In this document: in pieces, positions 22,743 through 32,990 of the stretch
How the letters are laid out: each line of letters starts with the position of its first letter
How positions within the stretch are numbered: the stretch's first letter is position 1
NCBI RefSeq assembly: GCF_028554725.1
Contig: NC_071670.1
Location: 37,070,001 to 37,134,000, forward strand
DNA length: 64,000 nt
Direction of reading: 5' to 3'
From: Zeugodacus cucurbitae
Taxonomy: Eukaryota > Arthropoda > Insecta > Diptera > Tephritidae
The notes under the pieces: model-generated
Database searches by the model: none
What the model was told of the DNA's origin: nothing
The model's input: only the letters and a program-made list of their open reading frames with translations
Translations under genes and position numbers: made by a program

Positions 22743-23862
22743 TTACATTTCCATTGTGCTGCCCGTATATCCTGTGTGCTGTACAGACATGTGTGATTGA
22801 CCTTCTAACATGCTTAGCACTCCAACACCGCTCTGTGCACTAACACCTCCAGTATTAGAGATGTCTTGCATACCGCTACTCAGCACGCCAACATTATGTT
22901 CATTAGATGCGGGCATTTCAAGTATATTAAGAAAATCACCTTCTTGAAATTCTTCTTTTTGCATACTTTGACTCTCCTTCATTAGTTTATCATATTCTTG
23001 TAGTACACCATTGAATTCGGCAATTTCGCTGCGATTTCGTGCGACCAATTGATGTTTAAAATAGTTATGCACATTGGTTAACGACGCATTTGTCAAAGAA
23101 TAGTAAGCTTTTTCTAGACTTTTCACTTCAACCTCGTTATCCGTTTCAATCTGTGGATTATTAGCATGTACTTCGCGTATCCGTTGCATAAAGTTGCGCA
23201 TAAATTCTTGTGCTGCATCAGCGAATAAGACAAGGGCCGATTCAGAAATATCTGTGAAACCGCATACACGTAGTTGTCCACAGACGGCCTTACGTAGAGC
23301 AGCACGACATATTTTTGGATTTATTTGAGGATACGCTTGTGGTACACCGCGAGCAAAGCTGCTTTCTGTTGGCGGTATAAACCATATTGGTTTAGCAAAT
23401 TTATCATCATTGATAAAATCTGCTGCATTTTCCGGTGGGAAGTCAACTTCAGGTATCATTTGGCAAGGATTTAGCAGATAATTCGAAGTGCCCTGTAAAG
23501 ACAAGTTAAAATCAATAATACAAGGCTTGTATATAATTATGATATTACCGATTTGTTGGAATAGGTGTCAATGAGCGATTGCAACATTTCAGTTTGCTTC
23601 ATAACTTCTATCGTTTGAGTAACCAATGGATTTTTCACCTGCAATTCCACACTAAAAACAAACACAAAGCAAGAGTTGTTTATAAACATATAGTAATATT
23701 GTTAAATATAAACAATAAATACTACCTCTTGTTGGTGCTGGACGGTAATCTCTCGTGCATTTCTTCGAGTTTTGTACGTTTTGCTGCCACAGGCACCATT
23801 TTTTCGGTTTCATTTTCTTTCGCAGATGTTTCTTTTAATTTACCCCAAAGTTGTCGCGGCAT
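22743..23862 (-). CDS. Spt7: Spt7/SUPT7L, histone-fold subunit of the SAGA coactivator
   Basis: Nuclear SAGA/STAGA scaffold subunit. Exons on the minus strand are 23862-23726, 23651-23549 and 23492-22743, giving 329 residues. Exon 1 encodes MPRQLWGKLKETSAKENE with a basic nuclear-type patch. Exon 2 carries VKNPLVTQTIEVMKQTEMLQ. Exon 3 holds a bromodomain-associated histone fold at about residues 140-190 (ALRKAVCGQLRVCGFTDIS, ALVLFADAAQEFMRNFMQRI), and then a segment with EFQEGDFLNILEMP. The C-terminal tail is rich in Ser, Gly and Met. The fold and overall layout match metazoan Spt7/SUPT7L. Frame is kept at both introns (codon AG|T across the first). It converges on the CUSTOS-like gene with 77 bases between the stop codons. 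A broken copy of exon 1 lies at 27183-27317. Confidence 0.8.
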
Positions 23863-24380
23863 AATTCAACAACTTTTTTATTTATTCCTAAGTTTCGGCT
23901 TCTTTGATTTGTGAAATCTATTAAACGATACACCACCATAACAAAAAACATTTGACGTTTAACCTCTCCACGGTTCTTATTCACAATAGTTTTGATTATA
24001 ATTTATTATAATATATGGTTTTTGGTTTGAAACTAATTGTTTATTATCGAAACAAAAATGTAAGGATTAAAATAATAAATAAAACAAAAAACATATTTTT
24101 TTGTTGTATTGTTGTATATACCTTGTTAGTGCTTTCTTGTTATTATAGGTTGTATTATAATATTAAAGAATTAATTTTAATTTTTTCCTTTCTTCATTTC
24201 TTAAAAGCCTAAAATATAAAGTGTTTATTTTGGGCTGATTAACATAAAAATTGCCTCAAATTATGGCGCCCCAGTAACTAAAATCTCCCCCAAATTATGT
24301 TATAAACCTCAATATTTCTTATCCTTTCCCCTTTTCATCCTCTTTAGCTACTTGAATCAAAGATGACATCTTTGACTTGA
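23863..24380. other. Spt7 promoter region and downstream spacer
   Basis: About 23863-24175 is the upstream region of Spt7, and is duplicated at 27318-27670 (shared ACATTTGACGTTTAA, CGTTCTTATTCACAATAG, GTTTGAAACTAATTGTTTA). The rest, up to 24380, is unassigned. Confidence 0.6.
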
Positions 24381-24605
24381 ATGAATTCTACCATGGAACG
24401 GCCACAGTATCCTCGCATCCAGTTCAACATTTCCGCAAATTGTTCGGATATGACTGCCGACACTGGGCACTCCCAACATAGTTTTACCCAGCAACCGGGC
24501 TTTATGGCTCAGACACCCGTACACCCTTACGGTTACGAGGGTAATTTCTCGAAAGTTATAGGTGTCAAAAAAAAGGACTGCAGACAAACACGGACAGTAG
24601 TTTAG
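24381..24605 (+). CDS. Hypothetical 74-residue frame, doubtful
   Basis: Starts MNSTMERPQYPRIQ and ends at TAG. It is preceded by an in-frame TGA directly before the ATG, so it cannot extend upstream without splicing; a TTTAG acceptor-like site lies at about 24345. Its codon use is more GC-rich than the AT-rich surroundings, and an AATAAA follows 45 bases after the stop (24650-24655). There is no signal peptide, membrane segment or family resemblance that I recognise. It could be a young small gene, the last exon of one, or a gene relic. It lies ahead of the HMG-box pair on the same strand. Confidence 0.3.
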   Translation: MNSTMERPQYPRIQFNISANCSDMTADTGHSQHSFTQQPGFMAQTPVHPYGYEGNFSKVIGVKKKDCRQTRTVV

Positions 24606-24655
24606 ACCCATTATATTGAGGCATCCATATCTATTTAATAGAATATGCAAATAAA

Positions 24656-25012
24656 TGTTATTTTTCCAATTGTATTGTCTTCGCAATTTCAAAGTACGTG
24701 GAAAGACTGTGAGGGTGATGTGTGTGATTTATTCTGTCGGTGTGAGCCCACCCGGTTTGTCAATTCCACCTTATTGAATACACTTTCATTACAGAATGAC
24801 GGCAGACAACCGGGAGCAAAGTGATTTGTGAGAAAGATTTCAATTATATTTTTATGTTTAAAGAAAAATAAAAATTTTCATAAGCCGACCAAATTTCAGT
24901 AAAACTTACAATATTCATATTTTGATTTTTGTTTGTACGTCTTGTAAACAAAGAAATTATATTGTTTCCCGTTTGTGTCACCTATCCATCCATCCTGTGA
25001 ATGAATTGAGCC
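24656..25012 (+). promoter_or_regulatory. Upstream region of HMG-box gene 1
   Basis: About 24812-24990 is alignable to 25635-25805 upstream of the second HMG-box gene: TAAAAATTTTCATAAGCCGACCAAATTTCAGTAAAA here corresponds base for base, with changes, to the downstream copy. Promoter function is inferred from position only. Confidence 0.45.
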
Positions 25013-25468
25013 ATGTCAGCCATATGGGACAAAATGTGTGAAGTGTTCACGTTGCTGGTTCGGCCGACACGACGGAAAACTCGCGTGACATTCAGTCCAA
25101 GCACGCTACATCGTGAGATCATACGGCACACCAAACTATCGGCTTCCACGAATCCCTTTTTCAACTTCCTTGCCGAGGTGCGCATGAAAGCCAATGGTGG
25201 GCAACTGATGCACCCAGGCTGTGGTTCGATGTCGGCGCGGGAAAGCGCTCGCATCGCCAAGACTGCAGGCCGCCTGTGGAACTCTATGACTGATGAACAA
25301 AAGCAGCCGTATCGAAGCATTGCGATGGAGCAACGGAAGCTGAAGAGGCTGCGGCGAAGGCGTTCCAACTTGACTGCACGCAGACGAAGAACGCCATTGC
25401 ATTGCAAAACGCCAGTCGAGTGTAAATTCATTTTTCCGCCGCAGCCCACTCATGAAGAAGATCTATAA
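25013..25468 (+). CDS. HMG-box, sperm-chromatin-like protein 1 (tandem pair)
   Basis: Intronless 151-residue basic protein starting MSAIWDKMCEVF. Residues 1-40 include an Arg-rich segment (VRPTRRKTRVTFSPSTLHRE). An HMG-box-like domain spans about residues 40-105: STNPFFNFLAEVRMKANGG, then ARIAKTAGRLWNSMTDEQKQ, PYRSIAMEQRKLKRL. The following segment is strongly basic (RRRRSNLTARRRRT), with CKTPVECKFIFPPQPTHEEDL at the end. The layout NPFxNFL ... AG.LWNSMT ... PYR is what fly male-specific MST-HMG proteins (protamine-like Mst35B, Mst77F and relatives) share, so a role in packing sperm DNA is the best guess. Cys residues could form cross-links. AATAAA at about 25686. Testis expression is inferred from the family, not seen. 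Confidence 0.75.
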   Translation: MSAIWDKMCEVFTLLVRPTRRKTRVTFSPSTLHREIIRHTKLSASTNPFFNFLAEVRMKANGGQLMHPGCGSMSARESARIAKTAGRLWNSMTDEQKQPYRSIAMEQRKLKRLRRRRSNLTARRRRTPLHCKTPVECKFIFPPQPTHEEDL

Positions 25469-25634
25469 ATGCGGGTTCTGGGGATTGAAATAATGTTGTT
25501 GATGTCTTTAAGACGATGCGGATGGAGTGGAGATCAAATTTGTGTGCAAATTTAATGTTGAAATTTCTCCAAGTTCCCAAAGATTTTATAGTTCTATACT
25601 GCTCTGCTTACGCTACCTTGTTATTCCACAAGGA

Positions 25635-25827
25635 GGGCAAAGCAATTCGTCAAAAACATTTCAATTTTATTTTAATGTCTTAAGAAATAAAAAATTTCAT
25701 TAGTCGACGAAATTTCAGTAAAATATACAAATCCATATTTGAATTTTGATTATTGTACGTTTTGTAAACAAAGTATTTGAATTGATTTCCGATTTTGTCA
25801 TACATTCATCCCGAGAGTTGATTGAAT
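25635..25827 (+). promoter_or_regulatory. Upstream region of HMG-box gene 2, duplicated
   Basis: Direct repeat of the sequence ahead of gene 1. Shared landmarks: ATTTCAAT, TCATTAGTCGACGAAATTTC (TCATAAGCCGACCAAATTTC ahead of gene 1), TTGTACGTTTTGTAAACAAAG. The duplicated unit is about 820 bases and includes promoter plus gene. The polyadenylation site of gene 1 overlaps the start of this block. Confidence 0.55.
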
Positions 25828-26277
25828 ATGTCATCCATATGGGACAAAATGTGCGAAGTATTCACATCGCTGGTGCGTCCGACGCGTCGCAAGACACGCC
25901 GGGTCACATTTAGTCCAAGCACCTTACATCGTGAACTCGTACGACACATACAACTATCGGCATCTCGTAATCCGTTTTTCAATTTCCTAGCCGAGGTGCG
26001 TATGAAAGCGAATGGTGGGCAACTAATGCATCCAGACTGTGGTTCGATGGCTTCGCGGGAAATGGCACGCATCGCTAAGACCGCTGGTTTCCTGTGGAAT
26101 TCAATGACGGACGAACAAAAAAAACCATATCGAAACATTGCGATAGAGCAGCGCAAACTGAAGAGACTGCGACGAAGGCGTTCCTACTTAACTTCACGCA
26201 AACGAAAGAAACGCAAACCCCCAGTAGAATGCAAGTGTCTGTTACCACCGCAGCCCACTGTTGAAGAACATCTGTAG
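25828..26277 (+). CDS. HMG-box, sperm-chromatin-like protein 2 (tandem pair)
   Basis: Second intronless copy, 149 residues from MSSIWDKMCEVF. The ATG at 25828 is chosen because it aligns with the start of gene 1; an in-frame TTG further up is not a likely start. HMG-box-like core: SRNPFFNFLAEVRMKANGG, ARIAKTAGFLWNSMTDEQKK, PYRNIAIEQRKLKRL. The basic tail differs from gene 1 (SRKRKKRKPPVECKCLLPPQ versus an Arg-richer version there), while the extreme end, QPTVEEHL, is kept. Many of the differences between the copies in the box are silent or conservative, so both copies look under constraint. AATAAA at about 26460. Probable male-germline chromatin protein by family resemblance. Confidence 0.75.
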   Translation: MSSIWDKMCEVFTSLVRPTRRKTRRVTFSPSTLHRELVRHIQLSASRNPFFNFLAEVRMKANGGQLMHPDCGSMASREMARIAKTAGFLWNSMTDEQKKPYRNIAIEQRKLKRLRRRRSYLTSRKRKKRKPPVECKCLLPPQPTVEEHL

Positions 26278-27136
26278 CAACTACTTCTGAACATTATCAT
26301 ATTGTGGTTGGCATCTTCAATACAATTCAGAGGGTGCGGAGATCATTTTTTGTGCAAAATTTATGTTTAACTGTCTCCTATTTTCCTAAAATGTTGTTGT
26401 GTATCATCAATTCTCTACAGCTCTTCTTACTGCACCTATTCAGGCCGCAGGCAATCGGTAATAAAGTGGTTCATTAAAACAAATATGTTTTTAATCTGCA
26501 GAAAACCTTCTAAACATTCATAAGTGGGAGTTGATAATTTAATCAGTACTTTAACCACAGAGAAAATGAAGAAGTTGTAACACAGCTCACAGACAACGGT
26601 GGCATTTAAACTATGGAGAGTGCAACGCGTGAAGGGCCTGAGTGCAATAACGGCGAATGAATTCGAAGTTTAACAGTAAACGAAACTAGTAGGTACAAAT
26701 GTACGCCAAACGGAAGTGTTTATGGGCGAAATGTGTGTTTCGAATAAGAAAATTAGGAAATAGAGAAGGGAAAAGCGGTAAATAAAAGGTTTTCAAAGGA
26801 AACAAACGGAAACGAAAAAGGACAAAAACCTCGATAAACTTAATCAAAATGAAAAAAAAATGCGTATTAACAATTATCTTTCGTTGCCGTTCGTCTTAAA
26901 TTTGCAGTTTGCAACAAAATATGTACTAAATGAATTTTAGTATAGAGTTTGGCTGCTAATTACTTTGCCATTAATACTGTGTACTGTTTGGGAAGTGATA
27001 ATTTACTCAAAAAATTAGCAGAAGAGAGCGTTAGCTGTTTGCATGATAATCCTTTTTTGAAGTTTAACCCAATCATAAGAAAATTTGCGCTTGTGCAGAT
27101 TGAATTAAATATGTATGCCATTGTATAAGAGTCGTA
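26278..27136. other. Spacer after the HMG-box pair
   Basis: Contains the 3' UTR of HMG-box gene 2 to about 26465. The purine-rich stretch 26540-26840 has no open frame of note. No gene recognised. Confidence 0.45.
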
Positions 27137-27670
27137 TATAAACATATAGTAATATTATTAAATATAAACAATAAATATTATCTCTGTTTGTGCTGGACGG
27201 TAAACTCTCGTGCATATCTTGGAGTTTTCTACGTTTTGATGCCACAGGCACCAGTTTTTCGGATCCATTATCTTTCGCAGATCTTTCTTTTATTTTACCC
27301 CAAAGTTCTCGCAGCATAATTAAAGATCTTTTTATTTATTTCCTTGTTTCGGTTTCTTCGATTTGTGAAATATATTACACAACACTAGAATAACAACAAA
27401 ACATTTGACGTTTAATCTCTCTACCGTTCTTATTCACAATAGTTTTGATTATAATTTTTTAAAACTTCGAACAACTTTCTAGCATATTTGTACGGTTTTT
27501 GGTTTGAAACTAATTGTTTATCGACGAAAGTAAATTTTAGGAATTGAATTAATGTATAAAACAAAAACATATCTGGCTTTATATTTATTCACTTTATTTT
27601 TTTTTACTTTTTGTATATCTTGTAGGGGCTTTCTTGTTATTATAAGTTTTATTATTAAAGAATAAACTAT
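27137..27670 (-). pseudogene. Broken partial duplicate of Spt7 exon 1 and promoter
   Basis: On the minus strand, 27317-27183 reads MLRELWGKIKERSAKDNG ... LVPVASKRRKLQDMHE, plainly a diverged copy of Spt7 exon 1. The similarity goes on through the intron start (27137-27180) and the promoter (27318-27670). The splice donor is destroyed: functional Spt7 has GAG|GTAGTA, and the copy has GAG ATAATA. No copies of Spt7 exons 2 or 3 follow. It cannot make Spt7. The frame of the copied exon is still open, so decay may be slow or the promoter part may still be used. It sits 620 bases upstream of the RNF121 start. Confidence 0.85.
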
Positions 27671-27936
27671 CAAAAAATAAATACAGTCAACTATAAAAAG
27701 TACAACCAACATAATATTTGTATACGTGGTTGTACAAATAAATAAAAAAATAAGATAATAATATTAGTAATGTTGTACATTATTGTGAACTTTTTCTCCC
27801 TAATCGTGAATAACATTAGAATCGAATGCGTTTATCATTCTGTGACACACTTAAAATTAGTTTATAATAAAAAAGTATTATAAATGTATACAAATTAACG
27901 TTACAATAAATATTTAATTTATTTATTAGTAGTAGA
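27671..27936 (+). promoter_or_regulatory. Upstream region of the RNF121-like gene
   Basis: The 266 bases between the copied Spt7 promoter and the RNF121 start codon. AT-rich, with no clear core promoter motif. Confidence 0.35.
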
Positions 27937-29228
27937 ATGAGTGTAGGTAAAATGGACGTATCAGCGTTGCATGCACCTGTGGACTTTAATAAGGTGAATA
28001 ATTAGTCCCTTGCAAGACATAATTTTAGGTTCTTAATTAAATCTTTGTAGTCTTTGGAGGAAATGTCGCCAGAGGAAAGAATGCGTGCTGAACATCAATT
28101 GATGCATGAAAAGCACAAAGGACATGAAGCCATGCATTCAGAGATGGTGCTTATACTATTCATAACCCTAATTGTGGCACAGGTGATATTAGTGGAATGG
28201 AAGAAGCGTCATTACAAATCCTACTCGGTATTTTGCATACATACTTATATGTTAATCAACAAAACATAAAGTTGAAAAAATTCCGGCAATTTATTATAGG
28301 CCATCACACTGCTTGCAATGTGGATTATACCGCTTGTGATATCGATCTGTTACAATTTCATACGGTTTGTTATCATATGGTCATTGTTTTCGATGTTAAC
28401 AGCTTTTGTTATCAAAAAAGCAATTAGCAAACCCATAGAGCGCACAACTCCAAGGTAATCCAATTCAACTCGTAACTTGTTTGAGGTTCTATACATTATT
28501 TTTATTGTTGCAGATTAGTGTACAAATGGTTTTTACTAATATATCAGATTAGTTATTTTTTGGGTATTGGTGGCTATATTGTGATGATGGCTACATTTGT
28601 AGGCTTCAATTTTATATTCAACCAAGGTCCTAACGTTTGGATGGACGCGGGATTGATGCTTGTTTTTTACGGTCTTTATGTCGGTGTATTGGGTCGTGAC
28701 ATATCAGAAATTTGTTCTGAAAAAATGGCTGTACACATAGGGGTAAACACATTAACTGTTACTACTTGTAATTTATGCGGACAACAATTATTGTAATAAC
28801 CTATTCTATTTAGTATTACACACCGCAAGGCATTCCCACACGCCACTTGGATGACAACGTATGTGCAATTTGCGGGAACCAACTGTTGGTTGGTGTGAAA
28901 GAGGAGGGTATCTTTGAAAATACATACAAGTTATCTTGTAATCACATATTTCACGAATTCTGCATTCGTGGCTGGTGCATTGTGGGTAAAAAACAGACAT
29001 GTCCTTACTGTAAGGAAAAAGTTGACCTGAAAAAGATGTTTTGCAATCCGTAAGTCAATTTCGTTAGATACATATTTTCTTAATGTTAATTTCATATTCA
29101 ATTGCAGTTGGGAGAGACCGCATGTACTTTACGGACGTTTATTAGATTGGATTAGATGGTTGGTCGCTTGGCAACCACTTATTTTCTTCATAGTACAAGG
29201 CATTAATTGGGCACTGGGCTTAGAATAA
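27937..29228 (+). CDS. RNF121/RNF175-type membrane RING E3 ubiquitin ligase
   Basis: Exons are 27937-27993, 28051-28227, 28300-28454, 28514-28742, 28814-29049 and 29108-29228, giving 324 residues (human RNF121 is about 327). All introns are 57-72 bases with GT/AG ends. N-terminal cytosolic segment with EEMSPEERMRAEHQLMHEKH, then about five membrane segments (MVLILFITLIVAQVILV, AITLLAMWIIPLVISICY, FVIIWSLFSMLTAFVI, YFLGIGGYIVMM, GLMLVFYGLYVGVLG). The RING-H2 domain has C223, C226, C248, H250, H253, C256, C269 and C272 (CAIC, SCNHIFHEFCIRGW, CPYC). A final hydrophobic segment is WLVAWQPLIFFIVQG. RNF121 is a Golgi/ER quality-control ligase in animals. AATAAA at 29271. The gene is intact and converges on Ucp4A. 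Confidence 0.92.
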
Positions 29229-29276
29229 AGTTCTGCTAGTCATTTACTTAGACAAAGGAAAGCACAGCAAAATAAA

Positions 29277-30118
29277 TTAATTAATACCACAACGAAATGT
29301 TTTTAGTGTATTGTAGTGTTGATAAAAAGTAGCGAAATGAAGTGACGTTAGGTTTACGCATGTTAACATCCGTCGAATTATATTCAGTGCTACAGTGCAC
29401 GTATAAAAACTAGAGTAAATTTTCTTAGGGAAATTCTTCAGTGGAATATTTAGTAAAATATAGTCTTTTAATTTTATATGTACGTAAAAAACTTATTTAT
29501 TTTTTATTTACATTGTACAATATGATATTGTCCACTTAATTACTTAAAGATAATTCTGCAGTGCAGCACATAAGGCTTCAAATAATTTATTACAATCTTT
29601 ATATATTCATGTAAGCATGTTTGTATGTATGTTTAGTATAATAATAAATATTGAAATTTCTTACGGCATTAAGACATACATATGTATGTAGATTGAATAG
29701 CATTTTTTCACGGATACTCGTTTTGTAGTACATGCGCATAACACATTAATAGTAATTGTTAAAAATAAAATTAGTCGCTTCCGCTGCCTGACCGGGTTTA
29801 ACTGTTGCAACTCTTCACTGTCATTCGATTTTTCTCGCGTTTTTTCTTTAAAAACATTTAAATTTTCCAGTCGTTAGCATGCATATACATATAAGACAAA
29901 ATAGATGCAGAATCGTTAGCAGTCGAATAATACAAAATATTCAAAGTCAAATAAATCAAAAAATATATTTTCGTACTTGTGTTTCGAAAACGTATTTGTA
30001 ACTTTGTAAGCACGTTTTTATTATTCCGATCACTTGAGAAACGCATGTAAGCTTGCAACAACACCGGCGACGCCTATAAAACACTTAATATGAGTACACT
30101 AAGGTTCCACAAAAGAAA
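29277..30118. other. Spacer between RNF121-like gene and Ucp4A
   Basis: Convergent intergenic region. A minus-strand AATAAA (TTTATT at 30017-30022) is a possible Ucp4A polyadenylation signal. ATGTATGTATG-type short repeats near 29620-29690. No gene seen. Confidence 0.45.
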
Positions 30119-31807
30119 CTAATAACCAGAAGCACCGATCATGCTACGAATTTGTTCGAACGACAGCCAGAATGTCAGTGACCATGGTGCCATACGTATC
30201 CAGCAGGGCAAGAAGCCTTTATAAAGTGCAGCGAAACCTTCCTTGTTCACTGTCTGACGCAGACAATCGATAGAGCCCTTATATAGCAGACCCCTAAAAA
30301 TAAAAATATTTAGATATAAATATAAATACTGATAGGAGTAAATGTTCTGCACAACAAATAAATATACAAATAATACTGAAACACACAATTCGATTTTACA
30401 TTGAAATTTCAATAATTTAAACCAGCGCATACCTGCCCTTATCATCTGTCGGCTGATTCATAATACGCGTCTTCACCACATCTGCCGGTGTGCCCATAAT
30501 AGCAGCTACAAATCCGGCACATATGGAGGAAAGTACATGCACAGTGTGGCAGTCAGGCATGTTCAATTTGATCATAATCATGCGCTTGATAGTGTCGTAT
30601 GTTGTGAGATCGCCGAGATTGACAAGCGCCGCACGCTGTACATTCGGAATGCTGCCTTTCCACAGACCCGCTATACCGCCACGACGCACAATTTCCTTGA
30701 ACGCATGTGCAGCGCCGTGCACACGTGCCGGTTCGCCCATTAAACGACGTTTGCCCTCCATTTGGATTTGTACCTTAACTAGGTCGGCCGGTGAAGCCAA
30801 CCATTGTGCAACGGCGCCAGCTGATACACCACAAAGCGCCGACTTCCATAGCGGTAATGTAATAATGCCATTTTCATCGTTGCCCAATTTACGGCGCAGA
30901 AAGTCGTAACTGCATATACGCACACCGCTGCAAAATACAAAATCTGAGATGAGCGGTTGCTATTTATGGTATGACATTATATTTACCTGTAGACGACATG
31001 GCGGTAAAGCGCCGGTGTGACACCTTGCCACAATTTCATTGTGCCTTCTTCCCTGACAATGCCGATGGCAGTTGCCAACATACCACGATACTGCTTGAAC
31101 CCATTGAATCATCACCATAGAATCAGGGAGAGAGAACGAAAGTAAGAGGAGTAGAATGAGTGCACTACGCCCCAGGCGGCAATTAGAGGTAACGAACAGA
31201 CGAATGAATAAAACATGTTCATACTTATGGTTCTGGATGGATAATTGATAAATGGTAGTATGGATATAATGGAATGGACCAATTATTAGGATGCAGGATG
31301 TAAAAAATTATAATAAATACTATTTTATGCAAATAATTTGTGGACATGATGAAAATGTGAAATCATTTACACACAGCGTATATTTATGTATGTACATAAG
31401 CATGTTTGTGAACTTACATACATACATATTACTTTGATTATAGAACAAAACAAAAATTACTTAACACTTGTGAGATAATAAAAACGTAAACATGCATGTT
31501 GACAAAAAACAGAAAACTGTTGACAAATTTTTATAGTCACCTTGGTCTTAACGACTCGGTCGGTTTTTAAGCTGTTACTCGCTGCCTCGCCTTGTATTTG
31601 CAAACGCGTTTTGGTGAGATCCAGTGGATATGTGGCTAGTTCTGCTACGGAAGCAGCTACAACGGACACAACATAAGTACAAGCAAATGAATCTGCATAA
31701 TCATACTTGACGGGACGTAACTGATTGCGCGTTGCAGGTCCCGCTGGCGGCGTTGGAGGAGTGGACGGCGGCTCGCCGGCCGAACTGCTTTGTGTTTGAC
31801 TTTGCAT
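30119..31807 (-). CDS. Ucp4A: Mitochondrial uncoupling protein 4 (Ucp4A), SLC25 carrier
   Basis: Inner-membrane carrier of the UCP4 branch. Exons on the minus strand are 31807-31541, 31090-30987, 30927-30433 and 30293-30119, giving 346 residues. Three carrier repeats are seen, each with the P-x-[DE]-x-x-K signature: PLDLTK (residues 61-66), PADLVK (170-175) and PADVVK (271-276). Other family-typical blocks: LWQGVTPALYRHVVYSGVRI, GLWKGSIPNVQRAALVNLGD, TTYDTIKRMIM, FLPCWIRMAPWSLTFWLSFE and the end MIGASGY. The first exon carries a Ser/Pro-rich leader of about 35 residues (PPSTPPTPPAGPATRNQLRP). The longest intron (450 bases, 31091-31540) holds no recognised exon. All junctions are GT/AG and in frame. 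Confidence 0.95.
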
Positions 31808-32804
31808 TATAAAGCTTTTACTTTCTGTTTTTTTAGTCTTGATTTCTGTAAGGAAAGAGTAATTTATTTAAAAAATACTCACAATTTTTAGTTAATAAAT
31901 ATTGGAAGCTATTAAGACATTTGTTAATTATTCAATCACAAACAATTGTTTTCGCAATTAAGTTATATAATTTATTAAAGTTGACGGTGTTAGTGCTTTT
32001 TATTATTTATTTATTTTTTGTTGATGGGTTTAAATTATTTTTTTAATTTGGTTTTGTCGGGAATATATGTATATACAAGTTATTTTTAAATGTATGTACC
32101 ATGTATGGCTCGTATATTTTGGGCAGCACAAAGTCCACCCTTCCAGAGCATACGTCATAGTGAAAATGTACTTTAAAGAAGATATAAGTATATTGCATTT
32201 AAAAATACAAAAAATATATGCAAAAAAAGTTTAGTTGTTTTTTTCTCTACAGTAATAAGATTCTTTTCATAATCAATTTAAACAGGCCCCCTTTATTCCC
32301 AATTGAAATTGTTTTCATCTTATCACAGGTTGTTTTCTACGCTTCGGTGTTTAAATATAGCAAATCATATACAAAATAAGAGTATAATAAATTGGCACTG
32401 ATTGTGTGCTGTTTGCATGTGACCCGATCTGATCAAATATTTTGATTACGAACACATGTAGATATATATGTCCATTCTTATTGTACAAAACACTCACAAA
32501 TGGTCTTTTTAGGGACTTTTATTTTTTCCGGTTAAGTTAAACTTTATAATATTATTATAGTTTCTCGCGGAGAAGTATGTTATTTAATACTTTCACTTAC
32601 AGTTTATCACAATCCCACTTTACATAATGAATCCCCTCTAGCAATCGAAACACAAACAGCCACTTAAACTGGCTAGCGCCACTGACTTGCGACCACTCGA
32701 TTGTCTTTCCACAGCGTAATGGGCACGACCAAGTGATTTGATAATAATTTGGATTCTTATCAATATTTCACTAACCTCTGTCAGAAAAACAAAAAAAAAA
32801 TAAG
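31808..32804 (-). other. Ucp4A upstream region
   Basis: Holds the 5' UTR and promoter of Ucp4A on the minus strand. No further exon identified. A less AT-rich patch at 32630-32730 is a possible promoter or first untranslated exon, inferred from composition. Confidence 0.35.
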
Positions 32805-32990
32805 TTATAAAACAAAATTAAAAACAAGAAACTGCTCGTCGCCAATCATGGCACAATACAATGTGCCGATTCCCAACAAACACATAAAAATTACGCTTTC
32901 AGGCCAAACGTCAGAAAATGTAAATAAAGCACAAAACCCAAAAGCTACGGCAAAATAGATTGCAAAGCTTTCCGTCATAACGGATTGCAT
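32805..32990 (-). CDS. Possible small two-span membrane protein, 61 residues
   Basis: An open frame on the minus strand starts MQSVMTESFAIYFAVAFGFC and ends at TAA. It contains two hydrophobic stretches (AIYFAVAFGFCALFTF and SVIFMCLLGIGTLYCAMI) separated by SDVWPE. Its codons are varied (GGC GAC GAG CAG in a row), which is unlike the A/T-driven chance frames around it. The plus strand of the same DNA holds a competing frame, MAQYNVPIPNKHIKITLSGQ at 32848-32958, so only one can be real. I recognise neither. Presence of two mutually exclusive plausible frames limits confidence. Confidence 0.3.
   Translation of the reverse strand: MQSVMTESFAIYFAVAFGFCALFTFSDVWPESVIFMCLLGIGTLYCAMIGDEQFLVFNFVL

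Noticed and set aside
24357..24692. Minus-strand 111-residue frame
   Set aside because: Opposite the doubtful frame at 24381-24605; A/T-rich ends and no family resemblance.
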